Source of the DNA: Schinkia azotoformans LMG 9581
Lineage (GTDB): Bacteria; Bacillota; Bacilli; Bacillales; Bacillaceae_J
NCBI RefSeq assembly: GCF_000307855.1
Contig: NZ_AJLR01000048.1
Span: 86,023-150,022, forward strand
Length of the DNA: 64,000 nt
Direction: 5' to 3'
The notes beneath the pieces are model-generated. The model was not told the origin of the DNA. It searched no databases and saw nothing but the letters and a program-made list of their open reading frames with translations. A program made the translations under genes and the position numbers. Below are positions 29,757-36,944 of this stretch, piece by piece; positions within the stretch are counted from its first letter, which is position 1, and the number at the start of each line of letters is the position of its first letter.

Positions 29757-30359
29757 TTACGCGTTTTTATTAATAAAATAGTTATAGATTTGCTCAATTG
29801 CTTTTTCATTCATCAGCTCTTTACCATATTCAATAACTCTATATATTGTTATAGTTGCAGGGGTTCCAAATTCAGAAAGTATGGCTATAATATTTTCTGT
29901 CAGCTGCTCATTCAGCTCATATTCCTGTAATTCTAAATAAAAATGATCTTGAAAAGAATAAAGTTTGCCACCCTTTATCCCTAAAACATGTAATCTAGAA
30001 CTTAATGAAATGATATCCTCAAGTGACCCGAATTCATAAAAAATATCATCACTTTCGTCTACAGTAACCTGCATTTCAATATATTCATCATTAAATTCCT
30101 CATCTTCGTCTTGAGCTACCATGTCCTTTGTCACAATGATGACCATCCCTTGAGCCTGAAGAGAGTATACTTCAATCGCTATTGGTCCATCTGCTTCAAA
30201 CCCTAATTCGTCGCTGGCTTCACTCATCATGTCTCGAAAAAGTTGATGAACCTTTTGGCTGTCATGCCATAAGTCTTCCTTTGTTAAACCACGTTCTGTT
30301 AAGTCATCAAAAGTTAGAAAGATTTTGATTTTATTATAATTTAAACGCTCTAGCCTCAT
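29757..30359 (-). CDS. ypbH: MecA-family ClpC adaptor (YpbH/MecB type)
   Basis: This adaptor delivers substrates to the ClpCP protease. The 200-residue protein has the N-terminal MRLERLNYNKIKIFLTFDDL segment, an acidic linker (DEDEEFNDEYIE, about 85-96) and the C-terminal ClpC-binding domain (FGSLEDIISLSSRLHVLGIKGGKLY, in two parts FGSLEDIISLSSRL and GIKGGKLY). Location near ypbF/recQ favours the paralogue ypbH over mecA itself, which lies elsewhere in B. subtilis. The separation of paralogues by eye is not certain. Confidence 0.85.
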   Translation of the reverse strand: MRLERLNYNKIKIFLTFDDLTERGLTKEDLWHDSQKVHQLFRDMMSEASDELGFEADGPIAIEVYSLQAQGMVIIVTKDMVAQDEDEEFNDEYIEMQVTVDESDDIFYEFGSLEDIISLSSRLHVLGIKGGKLYSFQDHFYLELQEYELNEQLTENIIAILSEFGTPATITIYRVIEYGKELMNEKAIEQIYNYFINKNA

Positions 30360-30472
30360 GAGCTACCCTCCCTTACCATCAACTCCCAAACATCCCTTAC
30401 CTTACTATATGTTTGTATTTATAGATGGTTCATATTGTGTATGTGTAATATTTTAAATTTTATCTTACACTT

Positions 30473-31396
30473 TTAATGAGGGTGTAGACAAGCATTTTGT
30501 TTGATCCACTTATCCCAATCAGTTTTATTTTCACCTACTAAATAAGTTTGATAGTTCTCGTCTAGTTCCTCCTTAAGAAAAGGGACAGCCTCGCCGCCTA
30601 TTCCAATTTGCAGGTCATGATATTGATCAGTTATTGTTTTAATAAAATGGATGGCCGCCTCAGTTTTATTGTTTGTAAATGAAATAAACAGTAATTTAGG
30701 CTGAAGTTCGTCGAGGACAGTACATAAATCTTCTTCCTTAACGCCTGTCCCTAAATAAATAACTTTATAACCATTACATTTCAAAAAAATAGAAAACATC
30801 AATAAGTCTAGTTCCTGAATCTCATTTGGACCGCAGACAACGACCGCCTTCGGCTGGTTGGGATCAATGGGCATCGTTTGTAACACTGCACCAGCTTTGG
30901 AACGGATGAAACTTACAATATATTGTTCATGAACACTTGATATCTTGTTCTCTTCAAGTAGACGTTTCATTTCATCCAAGAGTACTTTTACTACATTTAT
31001 AAGTATAAATTCGACAGAAAATAAACTGAACGCATAGTCCAAAACCTTGAGGGCACGGTCTTCCTCAAATTTAATTAATGCCTGCAAGAGGTTATATTTG
31101 ATTTCATGAAATGTAAAATCAAGTTTCTCGGTTTGTGCATCATCGTTGACGTTTTTATTAGCTTCACTTTCTTCCAAAAGGGAAACGGCCTGACTGATTG
31201 TAAATCCTTCATCTGCTTTTTTTATTAACCATCTTAATATAGTAATATGCTTTTCGGTGTATAATCTGTGCCCGGATTCATTCCGTTCCGGTGCAATAAT
31301 TTTATATCTCCGTTCCCATGCCCGTAGTGTCCCCGGCTGAATCCCGAGCAACTTCGAAACAGCCTTCATATTATATTTCCCTTGCTCACGAGTCAT
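30473..31396 (-). CDS. MerR-family regulator with a cobalamin-binding-type C-terminal domain
   Basis: The protein is about 307 residues. Residues 8-75 form a MerR winged helix (KAVSKLLGIQPGTLRAWERR). Residues 95-175 form a helical region, and 180-300 form a Rossmann-like B12-binding-type domain (KAVVVCGPNEIQEL ... GYKVIYLGTGV). In light-sensing CarH/LitR the loop carries a His (ExHExG) as cobalt ligand; here it reads NEIQELD with Gln instead. The protein may therefore work without cobalamin. ATG 31396 follows GGAGGAAG. Target unknown; it is divergent from the nearby plus-strand cotJ genes. Confidence 0.8.
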   Translation of the reverse strand: MTREQGKYNMKAVSKLLGIQPGTLRAWERRYKIIAPERNESGHRLYTEKHITILRWLIKKADEGFTISQAVSLLEESEANKNVNDDAQTEKLDFTFHEIKYNLLQALIKFEEDRALKVLDYAFSLFSVEFILINVVKVLLDEMKRLLEENKISSVHEQYIVSFIRSKAGAVLQTMPIDPNQPKAVVVCGPNEIQELDLLMFSIFLKCNGYKVIYLGTGVKEEDLCTVLDELQPKLLFISFTNNKTEAAIHFIKTITDQYHDLQIGIGGEAVPFLKEELDENYQTYLVGENKTDWDKWIKQNACLHPH

Positions 31397-31462
31397 AAAA
31401 ACTTCCTCCGGCACCGCCTTTTACTCTCAAGTATAATTTATTAACGTTGCCAAGTAAATGAT

Positions 31463-31825
31463 TTAGGAATTCCCTTCATCTGAACGGGAAGTTCTTCCAT
31501 CAACCGTAAGAATGCCGAAAACAATTGAAAAAACAACCATTAAAAGTGTAAGCAAGACTGAAAATCTCATTAACAAAAAAAATGCAAAAAACAAAAATAA
31601 ATCAATGACAAGTGTCTTACGTGATTTAATAAGTGATCGAACAATATATGAGAAAGCAAGGCCAGTCATTATAAAGGCAATCATCCCTATAAAGAAGCGG
31701 ATCGGGTTTAAAATTAGTGCTGAAATGAAGAACGACACATCATCAAAAGTCAAACTTGGAAATATTGAAATGGTAAAAAAACCGCTAATAAACGCGAATA
31801 AGAAAATGAAAAGTTTAATGAACAT
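31463..31825 (-). CDS. Uncharacterised four-helix membrane protein
   Basis: The protein has 120 residues from ATG 31825, which follows GGAGGG. Four hydrophobic segments are visible (about 2-18, 26-48, 53-75, 82-108) with a hydrophilic end TVDGRTSRSDEGNS. I recognise no family. It sits divergently to the cotJ operon and upstream of the MerR gene in the same direction, so it may share its transcript. Confidence 0.65.
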   Translation of the reverse strand: MFIKLFIFLFAFISGFFTISIFPSLTFDDVSFFISALILNPIRFFIGMIAFIMTGLAFSYIVRSLIKSRKTLVIDLFLFFAFFLLMRFSVLLTLLMVVFSIVFGILTVDGRTSRSDEGNS

Positions 31826-31879
31826 AAAAATCCCTCCATTATCAAATATGTAACGGAAAGGAAAATGATGTATCAAATG

Positions 31880-31909
31880 GTATAGGACATTCCTTCGATC
31901 CCATAAAAT
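31880..31909 (+). promoter_or_regulatory. Possible sigma-E promoter of the cotJ operon
   Basis: GTATAG (31880-31885) and CATAAAAT (31902-31909) are about 15 bp apart, 40 bp before the cotJA start. The -10 is close to the sigma-E consensus, and cotJ of B. subtilis is sigma-E dependent. The -35 is weak. Confidence 0.4.
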
Positions 31910-31949
31910 GAATTGAACTTGTATGTCAAAATAAAAAGGAGGAAATGCA

Positions 31950-32186
31950 ATGTTTACAACTAGGAAATATTGGCACCCATACGTCAGTCCATTTGATCCT
32001 TGTCCACCAATGACTACGAAACAGTATGTAACCGCTCCAAACCTTTATATAAAATTTCAACCCCCAGGCATGCAACAATTTTCCCCAAAGGAAGCGTTAT
32101 ACGCTGGGACACTATGGTGTACCTTATATGACCCATATTACAATGCGCACGAAATGCAAATGAGGGAGGCAAAAACAGATGAATAA
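31950..32186 (+). CDS. cotJA: Spore coat protein CotJA
   Basis: This 78-residue coat polypeptide of the inner coat assembles together with CotJC. Sequence features include SPFDPCPPMTTKQYVTAPNL and GMQQFSPKEALYAGTLW, typical of the CotJA family. It has a strong AAGGAGG site before ATG 31950. It overlaps cotJB by 8 nt. Confidence 0.93.
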   Translation: MFTTRKYWHPYVSPFDPCPPMTTKQYVTAPNLYIKFQPPGMQQFSPKEALYAGTLWCTLYDPYYNAHEMQMREAKTDE

Positions 32187-32442
32187 ACAATTGCCTCAGG
32201 AATATTACACATTGCTAGAAGAACTGCAAGCCATTGATTTTGTTTTAGTCGAGCTTACATTATATTTGGATACCCACCCCCAAGACCTTCAGGCTATAGA
32301 ACAATTTAACCAATATGCAAAATTAAGAAAACAATGTGCGAAACGATTCGAAGTCCAATTTGGTCCACTCCTCCAATTTGGACATAGCTACTCAAGATAT
32401 CCATGGGATTGGAAAGAAGCTCCATGGCCATGGCAAGTATAG
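32179..32442 (+). CDS. cotJB: Spore coat protein CotJB
   Basis: This 87-residue protein contains YYTLLEELQAIDFVLVELTL and ends with the Trp-rich YPWDWKEAPWPWQV, as in CotJB. It starts inside cotJA with GGGAGG upstream. Unlike the compact B. subtilis operon, 224 bp separate it from cotJC, filled by repeat sequence (32441-32632). Confidence 0.93.
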   Translation: MNKQLPQEYYTLLEELQAIDFVLVELTLYLDTHPQDLQAIEQFNQYAKLRKQCAKRFEVQFGPLLQFGHSYSRYPWDWKEAPWPWQV

Positions 32443-32632
32443 AATGCGGAAGCCACCCGGTTAGCGACGTATGGACTGGAACGCACCGACTGAGATATAG
32501 GAAACACGATGAGCGAAAGCGAATCGATGTTGACTTATCGTAGGGAGGTGAGTGAAGTCCACTAGTCGCTGGGTGGCTGAAGCTGGACTGATAGAATGCG
32601 GAAGCCATCTGGTTAACGCACGACTAGGACTG
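32441..32632. repeat. bcr-like hairpin repeat inside the cotJ operon
   Basis: TAGAATGCGGAAGCCACCCG begins at the cotJB stop and the region ends with a second partial copy of the same start at 32592 (TAGAATGCGGAAGCCATCTG). The arms AGCCACCC...TAGCGAC and GTCGCTGGGTGGCT pair across about 120 bp, giving a long RNA stem. The internal part (GATATAGGAAACACGATGAG, CGTAGGGAGGTGAGTGAAG) resembles bcr1-type repeats known in the B. cereus group; that resemblance is from memory. Confidence 0.65.
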
Positions 32633-32666
32633 GAGAAAATTCAAAACAGGGGAGGAGAATAAGTCC

Positions 32667-32900
32667 ATGTGGATTTATGAAAAAAAGCTGCAGTATCCTG
32701 TTAAAGTAAGTAAATGCAATCCAATGCTTGCAAAATTTTTAATTGAGCAATATGGCGGGGCTGACGGAGAATTAGCAGCCGCACTTCGTTATTTAAATCA
32801 AAGGTACACAATTCCTGATAAAGTTGCCGGATTATTAACCGATATTGGTACTGAGGAGCTTGCACATCTTGAAATGATCGCTACAATGGTGTATAAATAG
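32667..32900 (+). CDS. cotJC: CotJC 5' fragment (spore coat manganese-catalase-like protein, interrupted)
   Basis: The first 77 codons of cotJC: MWIYEKKLQYPVKVSKCNPM, IEQYGGADGELAAALRYLNQ, and EELAHLEMIATMVYK with the first ExxH metal-ligand motif. The fragment runs into a TAG one codon beyond the insertion point. The second metal-ligand half is in the fragment at 43480-43824, so this piece alone cannot form the di-metal site. Joining at TATAA (32892-32896 with 43480-43884 counterpart 43480-43484) gives TAT AAG CTG ACC and a 189-codon gene, the usual length. The ribosome site GGGGAGGAG is strong, so the cotJ message should start normally. Confidence 0.95.
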   Translation: MWIYEKKLQYPVKVSKCNPMLAKFLIEQYGGADGELAAALRYLNQRYTIPDKVAGLLTDIGTEELAHLEMIATMVYK

Positions 32901-32916
32901 ATCACTTCTAAAATGC
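32875..32916 (+). other. Left attachment site of the intervening element
   Basis: The core TATAA is at 32892-32896; the predicted crossover dinucleotide AA is at 32895-32896. The element-side arm AAAATGC is at 32910-32916, and the gene-side half carries TGGT at 32887-32890. Symmetry with the right end is described under the element and the findings. Confidence 0.8.
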
Positions 32917-32969
32917 TACCTTTTATTTATATGCAAACCTTCCCTATTATATATCCCCTACTAGCACAA

Positions 32970-33012
32970 AAAAAAGGCATAAAAAAAGCCTACCTCCAAA
33001 ATGAAGGTAAGC
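32970..33012 (-). terminator. Terminator overlapping the 3' end of the 48-residue gene
   Basis: On the minus strand GCTTACCTTC/GGAGGTAGGC (with two G-T pairs) is followed by TTTTTTTATGCC. It protects the cotJC left fragment from element transcription. The recombinase gene at the other end has the same gene-overlapping terminator design. Confidence 0.75.
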
Positions 33013-33136
33013 CCATAGCAACCTCTATAAATTTCTTTATGTCAAGTTCCCCAACGTCAGTAGCTTTTCCTATTCCCTCAACAATAACTGTTTTATCATC
33101 AACAACAATAACTTTACCCTCATTCTGTTTAGTCAT
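32990..33136 (-). CDS. 48-residue protein at the left end of the element; candidate excision factor
   Basis: The frame reads MTKQNEGKVIVVDDKTVIVE, then GIGKATDVGELDIKKFIEV and ends AMGLPSFWR. An AAGGA-containing ribosome site precedes ATG 33136, and a terminator overlaps its end, so it looks like a real gene. I recognise no family. It lies about 100 bp from the left junction and points toward it. Serine-integrase elements need a small recombination directionality factor for excision, and this is the best-placed small protein here; the assignment is inference only. Confidence 0.55.
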   Translation of the reverse strand: MTKQNEGKVIVVDDKTVIVEGIGKATDVGELDIKKFIEVAMGLPSFWR

Positions 33137-33460
33137 GTTGTAACACCGTCCTTAATGCAGTTTATGAGTTTCATAGATTGTCAGATAACCAACCCAAAAA
33201 ATTAGGAAAGGTTAGAGTTGATCTACACTTAGGTACTTGCAATTAAGGACAGAAAAAGGACATTAAAAATAAAAAAATTTAAAAACCAGCCGATATTCCG
33301 TAGGGGTTTCCTAAACTATATAGTAGACAAGTAGTGGAGAGGTTTCTGCTGGACTTCTCTACACACCTTTCTTGTTTGATTAGGTTTGGGGTTAAGTGGG
33401 GCTTTAATTGCCTCGCCTTTTTATTTATCTTTCTAATTCTAAAAAATAGAGGTGAAAACA
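33137..33460 (+). other. Leader region of the small-gene cluster, no gene seen
   Basis: 324 bp between the 48-residue gene and the XRE gene. It contains a hairpin GTGGAGA/TCTCTAC (33332-33365) and a GGGGC...GCCTCGCC segment followed by TTTTTATTTAT (33396-33426), which could be a leader terminator or attenuator for the plus-strand cluster. No convincing open frame with a ribosome site. Confidence 0.45.
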
Positions 33461-33739
33461 ATGTACACAGTGAATAGTCGCTTACCTTACAATCAAGAAT
33501 TTGACCACCGCTTTATTAAATATGTGCGTCATTCTAGGAACTTAACTTTAGATAGGTTTAGCCCTTATATGGGTGTAGACAAAAGCACCATAGCAAAACT
33601 TGAAAAGGGGCAACTGGATTTTACGCCTTACTATGAAACTAAGCTAAAAGAGGCTATTAAAAGGCTTCAAATTAGCAATATTGAACTGGTGTCAATCCGT
33701 AACATTATTGAAAGCAAAGAAAGGAAAGGGTACAGGTGA
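33461..33739 (+). CDS. XRE-type helix-turn-helix regulator
   Basis: The protein has 92 residues from ATG 33461 (AGAGGTG 6 nt upstream). Residues 20-75 read FIKYVRHSRNLTLDRFSPYM and GVDKSTIAKLEKGQLDF, a Cro/CI-type HTH with the recognition helix at DKSTIAKLEKG. It is the first gene of a plus-strand run to 35839 and probably controls the element. Target sites were not identified. Confidence 0.75.
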   Translation: MYTVNSRLPYNQEFDHRFIKYVRHSRNLTLDRFSPYMGVDKSTIAKLEKGQLDFTPYYETKLKEAIKRLQISNIELVSIRNIIESKERKGYR

Positions 33740-33825
33740 TAGGACTTTTATTAGCAGTAACCGCACTAAAGGTATTTGACTTAGTGATCAATCGTGAAAG
33801 AAATCAAGAATTTAAATCAATGTAA
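33736..33825 (+). CDS. Possible 29-residue hydrophobic peptide
   Basis: A GTG overlapping the XRE stop, preceded by GAAAGGG, opens a frame MIGLLLAVTALKVFDLVINR that ends NQEFKSM. It has one hydrophobic segment (2-18). It is plausible as a translationally coupled small membrane peptide, but there is no independent support. Confidence 0.35.
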   Translation: MIGLLLAVTALKVFDLVINRERNQEFKSM

Positions 33826-33842
33826 AAGGAGATTAACAGACA

Positions 33843-34466
33843 ATGGCAAAGGTAAAAGATTTATTTGTTGAGACTAAGAAGGTTGTAAAGGAATATAAAA
33901 AACAAGCTGAGGCATTAGAGGCACAGGAACAGGAATTAAAGATGGAACTAACTGTGCTACATTCTGATATGAACGCTATTTTTCTTGACATGGAAAACGC
34001 TGATCTTAGTGACAAGATTTATCTAAAAATGAAAGTGAAAGAAATTACTTCAAAAGCGGAAATTATTGAAACTATGTTGGAGGAATTAGCGGAAACCAAA
34101 GAGGAATTAAAATTACAGTTCGTTCCCCTATTCCAGCAAGCACTAAGGGAAGATAGAAAAGCCCTTAATGAATATGAAGTCACTTCAATAGCTGAAAAAT
34201 ACCGTTATTTAATGCTTACTGAAATTGCTGATCTAGGGAAACAAATGCAAAGCCAATATAGAGAAATTTCCCCTGACATTTATGAAGTATTTGAAGATCA
34301 AAAAGTAAGAGAAGAATTTCCACGACTAGAACACTCTTTTCATCAAGATCAATACAGACCGTTTTTCAGTTGGTTTGAACAGTCTGTTGTTTCAAAGAAT
34401 GAAGTTTTATCCGCTACTCGTGGCAACCTTCCTGAACACCTAAAAACACCAAAGGACGTGAAATAA
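33843..34466 (+). CDS. Coiled-coil protein of unknown function
   Basis: This 207-residue, highly charged protein has a long heptad-like region (about 10-115: KKVVKEYKKQAEALEAQEQE, then KMKVKEITSKAEIIETMLEE) and a less helical C-terminal third rich in aromatic residues (PFFSWFEQ). It starts at ATG 33843 behind AGGAGATTAACAGAC. It is 1 nt from the next gene, so operonic. I do not recognise it; such proteins occur on Bacillus plasmids and integrated elements. Confidence 0.7.
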   Translation: MAKVKDLFVETKKVVKEYKKQAEALEAQEQELKMELTVLHSDMNAIFLDMENADLSDKIYLKMKVKEITSKAEIIETMLEELAETKEELKLQFVPLFQQALREDRKALNEYEVTSIAEKYRYLMLTEIADLGKQMQSQYREISPDIYEVFEDQKVREEFPRLEHSFHQDQYRPFFSWFEQSVVSKNEVLSATRGNLPEHLKTPKDVK

Positions 34467-34467
34467 T

Positions 34468-34716
34468 ATGAATTTAACTAGCATTGTAAAACCTGAAATC
34501 TTAGAGGAACTTAAAAAAGGGAATACGGAGGTTTTAAAAGGACTTCCCCCTGTTTTAGCTATGCAATATGGTTTAGCCTTATCAAGCGACTATAAAGAAA
34601 AATCCCCTATCAATGACGAGGAATTAAACAAGGCTATGTTAGACCGTCTTAAAGATAGTGGAGTAAAAGAAAGATTAACAAAACAAATTGAAGAAGGCGA
34701 AAAGGTCACTGAATAA
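34468..34716 (+). CDS. Small helical protein of unknown function
   Basis: 82 residues, MNLTSIVKPEILEELKKGNT at the start and a charged, helical C terminus (EELNKAMLDRLKDSGVKER). It starts one base after the coiled-coil gene and is followed at once by a terminator. No family recognised. Always-paired expression with the preceding gene suggests joint function. Confidence 0.65.
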   Translation: MNLTSIVKPEILEELKKGNTEVLKGLPPVLAMQYGLALSSDYKEKSPINDEELNKAMLDRLKDSGVKERLTKQIEEGEKVTE

Positions 34717-34731
34717 CAGTGATCTTTTTTC
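34703..34731 (+). terminator. Terminator overlapping the 82-residue gene's end
   Basis: The stem GGTCACTG/CAGTGATC with a 6-nt loop is followed by TTTTTTC. The next gene has its own AAGGAG site, so readthrough or a separate promoter is needed. Confidence 0.8.
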
Positions 34732-34754
34732 TTTATCTAAAGGAGATCAATACA

Positions 34755-35126
34755 ATGGCTTTACTAGACAAACAAACGTTAAACAAGGTTAAAACACTAT
34801 GTAAAACAACTTGCTGTAATTATATAGACGGTGGCTGTATATTAACAGATTCCCCTTGTGACTACTTCACTAAAGCTGGTGGCAGTATTTCTTGTGATTG
34901 GTTTGAACAGTGCGTACTACCCAATGACAGTGATCTAAAAAAGGCTTATGAAGAACAGCATGGAATTAGCTACACAGAAACGGAAATAGGCAAGTATAGC
35001 CGAATTTGTAAAGCCTGTTCTAACCACTTTAAAACGGATTCTAAGAACACTTTAACGTGTAGTGATGAATGTAGAAAAGCACTAAGGAAAAAGACCAATA
35101 ATGCCTATTATTTAAGACAAAGTTAA
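34755..35126 (+). CDS. Cysteine-rich VLP-type protein
   Basis: The protein has 123 residues from ATG 34755 (AAGGAG upstream). The N-terminal half has Cys clusters CKTTCCNYIDGGCILTDSPC and a CVLP sequence near residue 53, the hallmark of plasmid/ICE-borne cysteine-rich VLP proteins. The C-terminal half has a zinc-finger pattern CKACSNHFKTDSKNTLTCSD followed by C (CxxC...CxxxC). Probably a metal- or nucleic-acid-binding accessory protein; function unknown. Confidence 0.75.
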   Translation: MALLDKQTLNKVKTLCKTTCCNYIDGGCILTDSPCDYFTKAGGSISCDWFEQCVLPNDSDLKKAYEEQHGISYTETEIGKYSRICKACSNHFKTDSKNTLTCSDECRKALRKKTNNAYYLRQS

Positions 35127-35243
35127 ACGCTGAAACCCTTGATATTACTGGATTCTTTCCTATCAAAATGAAGTGCCTAATAGTATTACACCTGAACCCC
35201 TATTTTTAAGGGTAACAAAGTCTTAAAAAGGAGAATAAACACT

Positions 35244-35627
35244 ATGAATAGATCAGAATTTGAAGCTAAATTAAATGAGGTTTATGGCGGTACAGTAAAG
35301 CCCTTAAACAGCTATATAAATGAACGTGCTACCCTTTGTTTTAAGTGTGAACAGTGCGGTTTAAAGTTCTTTGGTAAGCCTAGTCATATTGTAGGCAAGG
35401 AACACCAGCGTCATGAATGTGGTATGCCTTACGGTGATCATTATGGTGAAAGGTTAACTAAGGTAAGTGTCACACATAACAGAAAGAAAAATAAGAGTGC
35501 AGTAATAAAGCCTGAGGAATTTAATCGTTTGATTTGGGAAGATTACAGCTATCAACAAATAGCCCAAGAACTTCAAGTAAACCCAAACATAATAAAGGAT
35601 TACTTTAAGGACGAGGGGCTGATCTAA
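35244..35627 (+). CDS. Zinc-finger plus HTH-like small protein
   Basis: This 127-residue protein has CFKCEQCGLKFFGKPSHIVG ... HECG at residues 31-60, a CxxCxxC/H-type zinc ribbon. At the C terminus EDYSYQQIAQELQVNPNIIK (about 100-120) looks like a helix-turn-helix. It may be an element regulator. ATG 35244 follows AAGGAG. It overlaps the next gene by one base. Confidence 0.65.
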   Translation: MNRSEFEAKLNEVYGGTVKPLNSYINERATLCFKCEQCGLKFFGKPSHIVGKEHQRHECGMPYGDHYGERLTKVSVTHNRKKNKSAVIKPEEFNRLIWEDYSYQQIAQELQVNPNIIKDYFKDEGLI

Positions 35628-35839
35628 TGGAATTAAAGCTATTTGCTGTTAGTCTTAGAGGGCGTAAAGCCTATAAGGATGAAGCTGGCACTCTTTATTT
35701 AGAATGTACAAGCTGTCAATCAATAAAAAACCACTATAACTTTACTAGGGATAAAAAAGGTTTTCAGGGTAAAAACTCAGGTTGTCTTGAATGTAGGAAC
35801 GAACTGAATAAACGTTATAGAATGAGGGCTAAAGGATAA
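35627..35839 (+). CDS. Small zinc-finger protein
   Basis: This 70-residue basic protein has two CxxC pairs, ECTSCQSIKNHYNFTRDK and SGCLECRNELNKRYRM, resembling the small finger proteins seen in phages and recombination elements. It starts in a TAATG junction with the preceding gene, so translation is coupled. Function unknown. Confidence 0.65.
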   Translation: MELKLFAVSLRGRKAYKDEAGTLYLECTSCQSIKNHYNFTRDKKGFQGKNSGCLECRNELNKRYRMRAKG

Positions 35840-35864
35840 TTTAATTCCTAAAGCCCTTCTTTTT
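35825..35864. terminator. Bidirectional terminator between convergent genes
   Basis: AGGGCTAAAGGA and TCCTAAAGCCCT form an imperfect stem with TTCTTTTTTA on the plus side, between the zinc-finger gene and the minus-strand gene. Confidence 0.65.
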
Positions 35865-36070
35865 TAGTCCTCAAAATCCTCAGGATATAAAGCCCTGTAC
35901 CTTTCCTCGTCTCCATACATAGCCTCATAATTTAACCTAGCTATTTCCTCTTTTGATATTGGCTTTCTTCCAAAGTGTTCATATGATAGCCAATTCAAAA
36001 ATTTAATTCTTTCACCGTTGTCCATATCTTTCATGTATTGAATCATTTCATCACAACTCTTTTTAGTCAT
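35864..36070 (-). CDS. Small acidic protein of unknown function
   Basis: 68 residues from ATG 36070 behind GGGGGAAG; MTKKSCDEMIQYMKDMDNGE and the acidic end YRALYPEDFED. It is predicted helical and soluble. It is the only left-half minus-strand gene of the element apart from the 48-residue gene. No family recognised. Confidence 0.55.
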   Translation of the reverse strand: MTKKSCDEMIQYMKDMDNGERIKFLNWLSYEHFGRKPISKEEIARLNYEAMYGDEERYRALYPEDFED

Positions 36071-36944
36071 AGCAGCTTCCCCCAAAAAGTTTTGAAAAAA
36101 TCCCGCAAAAATTTTTTTGTCAATTTCTATATTTCATTATAGCAAAAACTTGAACCACCCCCTATATTTAAAAGGGCTGTACAGCGAATTTAATAGGGTT
36201 ACTATACGTCAAGTAAAAGTTAATTCGCTTAGAATAGCCCTCAGCAACACAACTATTTGACAAATAACTATAAATGTGGTATTTAGTCCTTTCTCACTAC
36301 CATTTGTTACCATACAATGTTTTAAAAATGGTGTGTATTTAGTTTAAGTACCAGACGAGGGGGTTTTAGGGGGGTCTCCCCCATAGGGTATGGGGTATAT
36401 GGGTTGGGCTGTGGTTTGGTTCTGATCTTAGGGGTGTGCTGGTGGCGGTGCGGTCGTGCTGTTATGTTCTTTTCTTTGTTTCTTTTCTTTGTTCATTCGT
36501 TCGCTGTTGTCTTACCTGTTGCCTCGTGCTGTTGTCCTTGCCTTGCCTATGTCCTTCCCTTGCCTCGTGCTGTGTGGTTGCCCTGTGTCTATGTCTACGC
36601 CTTGCCCTTCCTTGCCTATTCCCTTGCCTGTATCAGTGCTGTATGGCTGTCCTGTGGGCTGTGGTAGGGTGTTAGTATTATCCCTATTATTATGTTAGTG
36701 CTTTATGGTATAGCCCTATATAGCCCACTTATTTTAGGGTGTACTTATGATAGTCACTTTTGATTGAAGCCTATTCCCTATTCTTGCGGTGCTGTTAGTG
36801 GTCAATCAATAGTGATGGCTTTTGATTGATGATATTAAATCTTAACTTATTTAACTTTTAATATGATGAACTTTAAATACAATTTGTTATTAGATTATCC
36901 AAATAAAATAAACCGCCTTTTTTAAGGGCGGTCACAAAAGAACT
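36071..36944 (+). other. 874 bp without a credible gene, containing an A-depleted tract
   Basis: The first part (36100-36350) is ordinary AT-rich DNA. From about 36360 the plus strand becomes G+T-, then C+T-rich and almost lacks A until about 36670, with AGGGGGGTCTCCCCC near 36371 as a palindromic start. Repeated words are CCTTGCC (several times) and CCTCGTGCTGT (36524 and 36563). All three plus frames are open for 80 or so codons only because stop codons need A. Possibly a replication- or transfer-related site; unproven. Confidence 0.6.
36908..36933 (-). terminator. Terminator of the methyltransferase gene
   Basis: The stem ACCGCC/GGCGGT is followed by TTATTTTATTT on the minus strand, 12 bp past the stop. 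Confidence 0.8.

Noticed and set aside
36404..36698. Three overlapping open frames of about 80 codons rich in Cys/Leu
   Set aside because: They exist in all three plus frames because the tract lacks A and so lacks stop codons; no ribosome site and no plausible protein composition.
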